From Trichoplax adhaerens (lineage: Eukaryota > Placozoa > Uniplacotomia > Trichoplacea > Trichoplacidae): a DNA stretch of 64,000 bases. The position numbers were made by a program, and so were the translations under genes. Below, in pieces: positions 1-12,500 of the stretch (within the stretch, counting starts at the first letter, position 1; each line of letters begins with the position of its first letter). The DNA lies in assembly GCF_000150275.1 (NCBI RefSeq), contig NW_002060945.1, positions 3,557,172 to 3,621,171 of the forward strand. Direction: 5' to 3'. Under the pieces are notes generated by a model. It had not been told where the DNA came from. It ran no database searches and worked only from the letters and a program-made list of their open reading frames with translations.

Positions 1-3000
1 TCTTCAACAATTTCAATTGAGCTAATTCCACTATTGTCAATACACAACGGTCAGTCATTGTCCATTTTACGTTCTAATATCGCATATGGATGTCCTGCCG
101 ATAATCATAAGGGAATCAAAATTGTCATATAATAGCTACTATTTGATCTGATGAAAAAACTACATGACATCATCATAGTCATCATAGTCATGATAGTGGA
201 TTGATATATATATATAAATATAAACTATAAACTAGGCATATCCAAGATGATGGTAACAAATTAACCCGTGAGAATTTCATCGTAATGCAAGGTGCAGTAA
301 AGGCTTAACCGTAGGTAAAAAACGTGTCTAGCTGCATAGAGTATCCTACTGGTTACAAGTTATTATCTTGAAAAGATTTAGGGTAAAGTACAATTGATCG
401 AAAGTAAATGATAGCTAGTATAGCTTATAAAACATTAGTGTGGAAACTTTACCGTTAGATATTCAAGAAATAATTATTTCTACTGTTAGCTTACGGTTAA
501 AAAATAATTAATAATCGATCCATGATCATTACGTTGATCTCTAGATTCTATAGATTGATTATCAGTTAATAAAGTGATGTAGATTAAATACTTAAATTAT
601 TCTTCTAGGTTAAGTAGGAAAAGCTTGAAAAAGTGTAGGGATTAATTTAATCACTACCGTCTTCAAATAATACTTTTATATCGTTAGGCTAGAGCGTGAT
701 GGGATACGCAAATCTTTCGGTTAGTAATGATTAAAATAAGTCATCCTGTATTAATTGGTAACCGATATCAAAGGAGGATCGAATTGTATAGCTAATCATT
801 CTAGTAGAGTGAGTGATAATTATGAGAGCTAAAATAAATAGTGACGAATTTCTTTATCACTACAGTATATTTATTCTGCTATTTACAGTTGCAGCTAATG
901 GTTCAATTGATTGATAATCCCAACCTTCTCCACGCTTTCTGAAGAAAAATTTTGATAACAATTATTATGCAGCAAGTCTTGAACTACAGAGGTGCAGCTA
1001 ACTCCCATTCTATTTTTTCATGATAATACTAAATGGTGTGACAACTTACAGAAGATCAATTAGCCTATTCTAGATGAGTGTACAAAGAATCTCTGCCGAG
1101 CAGATTAAAACATATCATTAAAAGTATTGAATTGAGTATTTTTTCTATTGATGGCATTATGAAAATACTTTTAGCGATTAATCTTAACATGATCAAAATT
1201 GTCTAACTAAGTTCGTGATGATGAACTATTATTTGATCTCGGTAACGCTAACTATATTTATGAAAGTAAAATTGAATTTGACCTTATTGCTAGCATAGCA
1301 TCAATGTACCTTAAAAAATAGAAGGTTTGAGTTAAACAAATAAATAAATGATTTCAATCTAGTTTTTATAGATATAATCAAAGTAAACGGTATCTGATGA
1401 TCAACAGTGATGATGATAATGATATTGCGTCTCGTTAAAAATAATAGAAAAACAGACCTGGAATCGCTTCGATGTAAGCAATCTTTTTCCACGCCAAGAA
1501 TATAAATAGGATACTGAAGGCAGTTATTACCTTCATATCTAGTAATGAACATCAATTAAATTTGATCGAGTAGGAGAATCAAAGCGAAAAGATAAAATCA
1601 AGAAATTCTTGTTCTCCACACTTGTTTTAAAATGTTCAAGGATGGGAGAAATTTATCGAACAGTTAATTAGATCCAGACTTTGCAGTACAGGATGGAGAC
1701 AGCAAACAGTGCTAGGTTATCCTAGTCTTCAGGGTATATAGTGACTTAGTAAATAAGCGATCAACATTTATGTTTACCTAATACATGTGTACAGTACACT
1801 AGACTATTCCATCCTGAATGGATGAGTAGTTGACAATTAATATACTTGAGTACTATGTTTTCGCACAGTAGCATACTATTGTTGAGTCAAATTGGGTGTG
1901 ATCTTGCTTCTCAATAGTACTACCTACATACTGCACGTATAGCTACTGCAAAACTTGGTGGGAACGACTTTAAGCAGGGCTTGGATAATTTTATTATGGG
2001 CAACTGTCATGTTTGCGAAAGTCTATTATCAGTCTTCCGTCCATAAAAGAGGCTGTAAAATATAATTCTGTACCAGAAGATTTTAGATAGGTTGATCACT
2101 AATGATCCATTACGCTACCGCATCATAGTCAGTATATAAAGTATGGTATCTATTATAGTATAAAAGAACTGGTGGTCACATAGTCAAGGTTATTACAATG
2201 TTGCGCTTAGTTGCATTACATACGAGATACAAAGCTATTTTAGTAATGTATTAACTTATTTAAGAATAATTTAAAGAAAAAGCAATATGAGAAATTATTG
2301 TTTACCGTAAATTATCCGATTAGCCTTACGAGTGACTCAATAGACCATTAATATAGTAGGGTTATAATTAACATTTGTAAGTAATTAATGGAATTATCTA
2401 AACCATCACGGTATGTATATGCACGTAATACAAACTATAGGGCAAAGAATTAGCCAACAATTTTGTTCTGCAAAAGAGGTAGCGCCCAAATACCGATTTC
2501 AAACTAAAAATTGTGCTATTAGCGAGTTCTCACCTTCCCGTTAGCTGGATACTGATTTTAAAGGTTGAAAACTGAAACGTTGTTTTCATATTAATGGTCA
2601 TTGGCTATGCAGTCCATTCAGTTAGCAACAAATCATTATAACTACTTGCTATAGAGTGATATACAGCACATGGACAATTGAACATAAAACATCACAGTAG
2701 TTATTTGAACAGTATATCAATCATGGACAAATTTTTTTATTCGGCATAGACAATAAATGATTCCATCAATGAATGAATACGCTACAAAATATAAAGCAAT
2801 ATTATTACATCAGCTCTATCATTCAATTAAGTAGTGTCGTTCAATAGGCTACTAAAAAAATGACATTATCTTCGTTATTCCAAATTGAACACCATTAAAT
2901 TACGCGTTCTTTTCGTACAACATCACTAATATGATACAACGTAGAAAACATCTCTTTGGAGTTTCTATTTCACCATGTGAAACATTAATTTAAACAACGT

Positions 3001-3242
3001 AATACTGCCTGTAAAGCCTGCTTACACACACATGATATAGCGAGGTAAAAAAATTACAATACCCAAAAATTTCGAACTCCTTCATTTTAGCCTCTATAAA
3101 TTCCTATTTTACATCAGAGTGCTTGGTAGCTCAAGCTTTGCTTGAAATAGAATTCTAAATTGCATTGCATTTAATACTACTTGCATTCAAAATAATAGTG
3201 GCCGGCAAGCGCTTGATGTCAACAACATCAAATTGCCTAATT
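1..3242. other. Left edge, no gene recognised
   Basis: AT-rich sequence with no exon chain I can support on either strand. A short ATC/ATG-rich patch and a TA run lie near 165-230. The only exon-like signal is a pyrimidine-rich acceptor near 887 followed by an 18-codon frame ending near 943, too little to call. The last few hundred bases, just below 3243, should hold the 3' untranslated region of the minus-strand DIP2 gene; an ATTAAA-type signal is readable on the minus strand near 3175. Confidence 0.5.
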
Positions 3243-6200
3243 TTACATATTATAAGCAACATAAATAGGATTTAGACTATCTGATAAGAATCTATCTCTT
3301 AAATGCATTCTTTGCTTTTCACCGCGAGAGTTAATTGGAATAGTACCAGGATCGACTACCACAGCAACACCGACTACTACTTGGTGCTCATTTAATACAG
3401 CATTCGTTATTAGTGGGACCAAATCTAGAGCTACGCTTTCGTCAAACTTGGTCTCGACTACAACCACTAATAGATTAGTCCACGTGAATAAAGCGCTGTT
3501 CGTTCAAAAATAAATAAAATCAAAATAGGTCCATAATAACATTTGTAAATGCTAGACATCACTAATTGCTAATATCATCATGAATAATAATTATTTGGTT
3601 CTTACCAATCTCCAATAGCTGCATGACATCTAGATATCGTATTTTCAATATCGGAGGGATAATACCTCATATCACGCCAATATAAGGCTTCATCCATTGA
3701 TCCCACCACGTGTATTGCTTCATGAATGGCTAAAATTGAATAGCACGATACCTCTTTAGTAATGTTCAGCAAACGCTGTATAATTATTTCGTTAGTAATA
3801 TTCACTTGCGGTTATTATGATATCATGTGACGATAAATTTATGAATTAGTATTACAAACCTCCGTCAGCTTCTATGAGCTCTGTCTTGTGAATAAAACCC
3901 AAATAGCCGGTACGTGCCCACGTCAATTGTGTATCATCTCCGGCATTTAATTTGGCACGAAATCGACGATTATATGGTATTGGATTATCGCCATCTATAT
4001 CAGCTTGACAAAAGTAGCCTTCAGAATTATGCTTTGAACTAACCCATATCTGCAACATAACATATATATACGCATAAAGTAAAATTGATGAATATTATAT
4101 TAATGCCATATAAAGATAAACTATCATTCAACTTACTTCTCCTAGTTCAGATAGACCACAAGAAACGCCTGTTTCTGGGTTAACTATGCAAACTTTAACT
4201 CCAGGAAGAATCTAGATTAAGCGATACATGCATAAAATAATTACATTTTGGTGTTTCACAATGCTCTGAGATTATCAAATGTTACAGTCCTACATTTAAT
4301 TTGACCATGAGATCAGTTCAAAGATCATAATCGAAATAGTTTAAATATCAATCAAACGTACCGTGCCGCTCTCGATAATACAGATACTATAGGGGCTACC
4401 CTTCTGAACAATTTTTATTCTGATGGTTCATATAATTCAAGAAATATAAATTGATGCTAGTATTATACGACGCACTTGCTAAGCAATTCAATTTGATTCT
4501 CGCTTACCTATCATTTCTTAAAGCTCGTAAATCTACATAAAGAGGCGACGGATCTGGACTGGATAAGCTCTATAATTAGTAGATGAAAATATTAATTTTA
4601 GAACGCATATAATATTAGTATACAGTTCTAATCGTATAAACCTGTGAGCATAAGGCTGGGTTGGTACGACACCCAAACGTCGTCTTAACTGCTCTATTTG
4701 ATAATCCTAAGCTTGAAAATAAAGCAGTGAAGACTGAAATTAAAGAAGTACGAGGTCTTTCTTCCGCTACAACGACGCAGGAACGCAGCGAGGACAGGTT
4801 AATTCCTTTGCCCTACGAAACAAATTATTAAGAAAATATCGGTTAATTTATCAAGTAATCGAAAGAAAAGATCGGGTATCAGTAAGCAAGAATTTAAGCC
4901 TACCGAGAGGGTATTTATGGAATTAGAACATTCTTTAATGCATCCATCTAGTACCGCATAAGATACAAACGTATCTCGTACTTTGATGAGAAATAAAATA
5001 TAGGAGTATTCATTAGCGATTAAGCTGTAATATCGTCATGATATCTTTTTGTAATTGCGTTAGTTACCTTTGTATTGACTTATGGCCATAAGCCATAGTG
5101 TAGGATTCAATTCAACGTCACTTGGAGATATCAATATAGTGTGATGGCCAGAATATATACTAGTAGATCAGCCAATAAAGCAAAGATGATTAATGGACAA
5201 AGCTATCTGGTAAAATGTGCTACCGAATCGTATGTGACAGACGTACCTACTAAGACACCACATTACTAAGCCGTAACCACAGTAAGGATCAACACAAATG
5301 GCTACCTGACGAGATGGATACAACTCACAAGCTATTTTATGTGAGTGACATATAGAGCCCGCAGCTTCATGTGACATCTACATAAAGTCAAAAATTAACA
5401 CTGAATAAGTTTACGTGTCACTACAATATCAAATTTTTACGATACATATATTATAACATACTTTTATTCCCACCAATATCCCATTTGTTGTTACACCAAA
5501 ATCTAAATAGGCGGTTGAATGAGATGATTGTGATTGATAGAATTCTTGCAAGCGGCCTTTTACGGGTGCATCAGTATCTACCATTGACGGCCATAATCTG
5601 TGCGGTACTACGGTTTCTGCATCCTAATTTACAAATTGAAGGAATGTACTCATAAATATCGATTCTTATAGTTATGTAAGTGAGGATAAGTAACTTATTA
5701 GTACCTTGGATCTTAGTATCTTGATAATATTATGATTAGATAAGATAACATCACTTTTACTAGTATCCACAACCATTTTTACAGTTGGAAGGGTAAATGC
5801 AACATTTTGAGGATGTGGTGGACGTATTGGAACAGGAATTAAACCTAAGGGCGATACACCATAGGTAACATCAACTATACAAAATCTGCTTGTAGGAGGT
5901 ATTTAGAAATTTATGATCTTATGAAGCAACTAAACATACCGATATAGAAGCAAGCGAAGAAGGAGGCAATCAAATCAATTCCTAAAACAAACGGATATTT
6001 GAAAACACATTAATTTAGGACGGGAATGCTTTCACTTGGAAATTAGTTGATCAGGAAAAGCTAAAATACCAGGAGGATATATTAGTGCTGCATGTTGACC
6101 AGCTGTGAGCCCACTTTTTTCCAACAAGATTGCAATTTTCTCAGCCTTGCGATGAAGCTGTAGACAAGTTACACTTGCGATAGCGGTTCCCTAAATAGGT

Positions 6201-6556
6201 TAATTAACTAATTAACTTTGTAAAAAGTAGTGTATGCTATATTTATTATTTTTCGCGATCATGGGTATTACGGTCTCAATTTGTCATTAATGTCATGTGT
6301 AGAGTGCCATTTAAGATTATTAACTATTTACCTTTCCGGACAGTAAGGTAAATATGACATCATCTGGTGATTGTGCGGCTCGAACTCTTAAATATTCTGC
6401 TAGATAGATTGTCTATAAAATATAGTTATATCTTCATTTAGTACTAGATGACCATGTACCTGACATATTGAAAATTTTAATAAAGCTTTACTTCATTTTC
6501 TAGGATTTCAAGTGATCGCCCTTCGGAAATAATAGGCGATGTGATACCTCCTCGAC
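3243..6556 (-). other. DIP2: DIP2 exons 34-49: second adenylate-forming-like domain and C-terminus
   Basis: Exon 34 (6492-6556) is the hinge between the two domains. Domain 2 exons: 6332-6412, 6070-6190, 5940-5981, 5705-5844, 5462-5623, 5247-5377, 5068-5159, 4904-4980, 4642-4812, 4508-4569, 4362-4419, 4137-4211, 3860-4049, 3606-3729, 3243-3495. Anchors: RAAQSPDDVIFTLL, LIYPPGIDLIASFFACF, PIRPPHPQNVAFTLPTVKM, AYLDFGVTTNGILVGIKV (P-loop position), CVVVAEERPRTSL, VDLRALRNDR, TWARTGYLGFIHKTEL, VVGSMDEAL and RDMRYYPSDIE, then TNLLVVVVETK near the end. This is the best-conserved half of the protein. The stop codon is at 3243-3245. Confidence 0.95.
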
Positions 6557-9500
6557 CTAAGTAGCCAATAATCTTTAGTAAGACAATTATGCAATCAAGG
6601 TAGTAATTATATGTTATCAATAATTAAACTACTAAGAGAAATAGTTGATAATCTAGCTTATTGTAGAATCAAAAATTTAGCTTCACCTCTTGCTCTCTTA
6701 TTAGCGATCGGCATATTGGGGATACAGCTAAAAATGTTTTAATAGAAATTAACGTATAAATGCAGTTACATTGATAAACACTATATATTTCGCACGATAG
6801 TTGATGCGTAAATAGCAATTATTAATGTATAATAGTAACCTATGAGGACACATAAGGACGCAGCATGGATGAAGCATTCCTTCAAAGAATCGCTGTTTCG
6901 TCTCATAAACGTCAACAAAACCATCTTTACTCTGGTATACATGCAAATGCAAAAGTTTATTGTTAGTCAATTATAAAATAACCCGAAAGTAGATTAATAT
7001 ACAATCTAGCGAATAATACGGTGTTAAGCATACAGTAGGTAACGTGTTAGCTGGAACCAAAAGAAAACCGTAAATATTGACCTAGAAAATGGATCATTAA
7101 AATTACTTGCATAATAATTCATAGCTCAAGATAGACGAAATCAAGAAAGACTTACGTCATGAATTTTGTCGACACATGGCATAACTCTACTCATCCATTG
7201 AAATCCCTAGTGGTAAATATACTAATTATTTTTCGGTCTAAAATGTTGCTAGTTTGTAGTATCAATGTCTAAAAACTACACATACATTTTTTAGCTTTAT
7301 TTAGGACTATTAATCCTTGTAGTAATCTAACCTCGTCCTCCGTGGAGTCAGTCTTTTGTTCGGCTACAACAATAATTCTTTCATCATAGTAAACAGTAGT
7401 GGAGAAAACAGCAATTCTGTAATAATAAATAGCAAAAATTTTGGTAATAGCATTAAGGGTAAGGTCAATATTATTATCGTTTCTCACCTTCCAAGATGTA
7501 CATAGCTAGAGGGAGAAACAGCTAGGATAGTAGCTATAACATCATCAGTGTTGTGACGTCTATTACTGACGGTCATTAACCCATTGCGATTTCCGCAAAC
7601 AAATATCACATTGCTCTTCGTAATATCAACGTTCAATAGCAAGCACGATTAAGGATTCGAGTAATAATCTGATCTAAGTAAAAAACGATACAGATCAACT
7701 TACCGGTCCTAAAAACCCTAAAAGGCCTGAACGAACGTAAGTTTGTTGGGTAATAGCTTGATTCCTGTCGTTTAAGGGAGTTACCTGAAAGAAAAAGATT
7801 TTTTAGACACGATATAATTAATATCGTTTACGCATCAGCTATATATTACTATCGCACAGCTTTAAACTCCTACGCGTATACATATCCGTGCTTATTTTTA
7901 TACACGTAGTACATACTTCAAATACGTGCTTTGATTTTCCTGGAAGTTTAAAGTAGCCATTGCCAGTAGTCCTACCGGATAAGCAGATTTCACCTATTTC
8001 ATCGACGCGACATAAATTTGGCAATCCATCGATTTTTAAAACTGCAACGGAGCCTATACAGTTATAACCCATTATTGATAAATTTAAAATATTACATTAT
8101 ATGCTCAAAAAACAACGCAACAATACTTTATCACGTACCAGTTGGAATAACTGGGCCTAAATCCTGTAGAGTCAAAGACGTAAGGGAACCTGCGTTTTCC
8201 ACACGCACTGCACCATCACTTAAAGCACTAAGAGACATAATTCCTCGGCCTGTCACTGCCGCTCGACTGAATGGTCTAATGTTAGTAAAGTATCGAATAC
8301 ATAGATTATTATTTAGGCAAAAATCAAGTACTCAAGAAAATGATGGTGTCCTCTTTTGCTACAATAATTTAGCAAAATCAGTAGCCGCTGTTTAAATTTG
8401 GATGGATCATTACCCTCTTATAGATACTGTTAATGTCTCTGTTGAATAGGCACATGTAGACAATGACTCGGCTCGTAAACCGCTATTTTCAAATTCATCA
8501 AGGAAAGCGTCACAGGCGGCTAAGGACCCTTCGTTTTAATCAATGTGTCATTAATATTTATGTGTTGAATACGATGAAAGTGTTGATGGCAAATATTAAT
8601 TTTGCAGTACTAACAAGGATTTTGTCCATCCGCAACAAGAAGCATCCGTAAGTTACTAAGGTTAATTGACAAAGGTACTGTGTCTCTTTGCCTAGCGAGA
8701 ACAGCTACTTGCAAAATTCTAGCAGATGTGATCGCATACTTTGCTAAAAATAAGGTGCATGTAATGTAATTAAAAGAGAACATCAACAAGTAATATTAAC
8801 AATAGTATGCATAAGCAACAGTTACTGACCACCAAATTTAGAGCAGACTGATAACCACTCCAGTGGATGATGATACCCCATTGGTGATGTGTTTGGTATT
8901 TGAATAATATGCATTCCGTTCATGAGGGGCTAATAATGTAAGCGCATATTGTAACGTAAGTAATAATCTCTGAACACACGTGAATATTGTTAGCTCTCTA
9001 CTTACCATAATAATGCTATGCCATAATCCAACTCCTCTTCGGTAATCAATTGTGCAGATAGTTGTCTCCACTTTATGAAATAGAAGTAAATAGTAAAAAT
9101 TAAAAATTATTGTAATGCCTTCACCTAATTTAGTATTACTACTAACATCTAACGAATGCTACGACGCTATAAATTGTAAACTTTTTCATGGAATGAGATG
9201 GCAGGTAGGCTTTGAACAATAGTAATAACTAATGAACGTACCTTCTTTTGAAGATGTGGGCGATCGGTATGCGCATAGGCTATTAAGTACTCGAACATGG
9301 CTTAACATACAAGCTCTAGATACAATAGCTCCCATAACGGAACCATCTTTATCGACCGTATACTAATAAAATTCAGTAAATTCATTATATAAATTTAGTA
9401 AAACGTGTGCTCTAGATTTGCAAGATACTATCTTTAAATAATCCATACAACTTTTAAAAAGTATTTTTTTTAGATAAGACAATAAACTTTTGATTCATTT

Positions 9501-12500
9501 TAGCGTCTCAATATTTGAGAGGCAGAGCGCAAATTACAAACCTCAATATGTGATACAATATCCGGGGACTGTCTATCAATATTAGGTGGAATCCAATTTT
9601 TAGTCGGTTTTTGTAAATGATCTATACTTAGCCAATTCATGATCGGCCATCCTATATTTTTGTATAATATAAAGTTGATTGAATATAGGTAAACTATAAA
9701 ATGATTGACAATACTATTTTGTATCCATGTTGTGAAATATATTTTATAATTTGAGAATAGTACGATCGTTACCTTTAAAGCTAATATTAACACTACTATC
9801 ATCTTTGTCCCTCGGTAAAGATTTTAAACAAGATTCACTAGTGAGAACTACAGAAACTGAACACTGCCTCAATAAGAAACCTTTCTGGGCAATTCCGGGT
9901 TCCTGAATTATAAAACAAAAGTAAACAGAAAGAATAGTAGATGAATAAATATTGCAATTTAATTATATCTATCTTTTATTTATTGATACAACAGTACTGA
10001 AAATGCTCACAGAATTTAAAAATTTATTTATAGAACTGTAAATATCTACTTAATTCCTTAATAGAACCTATTTAGGGATAGTAATCGAATTAACGATTAA
10101 TATTAAATCTACTACTTATTATCAGGGAATTTTAAATAATTTCCTAATTTATTCACTCACATTTTTACTATCAGGTGGCTCAATGGCAATTGGGACTAAA
10201 TTAGCCAAAAGGCAGGCAAAGAATCCAACAGCGAAGCTATCTGCTTGATGAGAAGGAAACGCTAGCGCTACCTGTTATCAATGAGTATTCGTTTTGTTAT
10301 ATAATTCTGAAATGGTATAAATTATAAGCAAACAAATATAGACGAATCATACTCTATCTCCAGGATTTAAATCGTCGCCATTTCGGGTTTTAAATTTTGT
10401 AACAAGGTTATACGCAAGCTTGTGACATTTAGTGAATAACTTGCCTAGAAAATCGTATTTATCAGAAATCGAAAGTCAAAAACAATTTCTTTGCACTTTT
10501 TACAGTATATCTCTTTGTGTAATTACCGTAAGTCAGAGTATTGACCACTTTATCATTTTTGTCGAGTGTACTCATAAAAGGACATTTCGCTAGCACATTA
10601 CCATAGTGATATAGTGCATCTTCGGGGCTATCGGGTTGGTTTGATTGAAGTTTCTGCATGTGATATTCAAATATTAGAAAATACTAGTATGTCAGATGAA
10701 CTTTCAACACTACCTAAAAATTCTTGCATGGTTTAGATAATTGCCTCGTAGACTAAAATGATAAAATTTTAGAACCTTTAGACTTCCTCCATTGGCTGGC
10801 TTCATAAATTGGCCTTCTGGCTTGATGGCACTTGGGTTTACCGGCAATGGTTGAACTGAAACATAAGTATTAAGTATGCAATTAATATTGAGTAATTCAT
10901 AAATATACTTGTATTCGGATTCCTTAAGCATTAATTGGCGTATTAGATTATCAATCTACTAAAACATCTTAAATCTATTTTAGTTGCCTTTTGCACCTTC
11001 CATATCAGTGTCTCCAAAATCAGCCAGTATCTCATTCTTTTTAGGTCTCTGTAGTAAATTGAATTTATAATCAACTATTAACGATGTAACAAGCAAGCAT
11101 GTTATGTAAAAGCTTTTATACCTTTAACGTATCAACAAGTTTTTTGATCTTGGTTGACACGTTCATTCCTAGTCAATAAATAGGATAATTTCAGAGATAC
11201 CTAACGAAGTAATTTTAAGTGGATAAATGACCATCATACCTGGACCTGGTTGAAAATTTGAGAGTTGAGAACTTTCTTTTTTCGCATTACTAGGAGGACC
11301 ATTTAAGAGTAATTGATTTGGTCGCCGGCCTAAATGAATTTGTATATATAATACAAAAAGTAAATGCCTCAAATTCAAAACATATAGGTGGAATCCAAAA
11401 TTATGTTCGTACATCTTACTAAATGATAAATAACTAAAGTATAAAATAGTCTTACTGTACCTCCATCTAATCTTCTTTCAGATTGTATAAATTCCATCGC
11501 TTCTTTTGGAACATTACTTAAAACAGATTGCATAGCTTCGGTTCTATGTTCTTAAGAGTAGCAAATTGTGTAATAAAAAAACGTTATGTTTAAGTGTTAT
11601 ACGTAGTAATCAAATGGACACTTTTTAAAAGCGACAAAATTTCGCCTCAAAAATGTGATTACTTTTACTAGAGTTTAATGGAATTGTTGGTTCTTTCTTC
11701 TGTTTGTAATGTTGTTTACGGTGACCTATAAAATTATAACGAAGTAGCTTAGTTGATAGGACGTTCCCAGTGATAACTATAGGGCCAGAATAGATATAAT
11801 GAAAGTATTATTTAAACGTTAATACAGTATTATTCACCTCCGCTTTTGTATTCGTGGCTACTATTTGATGAATATATTTTTTCACTTTTTGATTGAGGTT
11901 TCGGTTCTACCTCAAGGCCATGATAAGATCTACGTTCAGCAGCAGCTGCTGCAACGATTGCTGCGGCTATTGATTTAAAGGAATGATGTTAGCTTAAAAC
12001 AATTGGGTAGTATATATATATATGTATATTTATATTATTTAGATTATCAGTCAAAATCGAAGAGCATGTATGCAAATCAGAAACGGATATACATATTCTA
12101 AAATGATGATTTTTTAGGTTAAACGTCAGAGACATATTACCACTTAGGGGCGTATTATTAGGAGCAGAATGGGATGTTTTCAATTTGGCTGAAGCAGCAG
12201 AGTTTACATTGATTTTTAGAAGTAAATTTTAGTTAATTGCAGCAGCATCAATTTAGAGCAGCAATCTAAAGAGCAGCATTAAATTTTTATCATTTCAGCT
12301 CACATTGCGATTGAGTAGAATTTCTACTAGATTGCGTATGCCGATGATGATGATTTTTATTGCTTTGATGTCCAGCTAATAAAAATAACGCAATTAATTT
12401 GCTTTTTCACCAAGCTTTGGATATAGCATAATTCAGGTGTCTACAAGTTATTGTCCAACTGCGCAATATCGAAGCGCCAAGCTAGCGAAATATAAGACTG

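Noticed and set aside
886-943. Acceptor followed by an 18-codon frame (LQLMVQLIDNPNLLHAF) and stop, plus strand
   Set aside because: Looks like the end of a last exon, but no upstream exon, no family match and very short length; could be chance.
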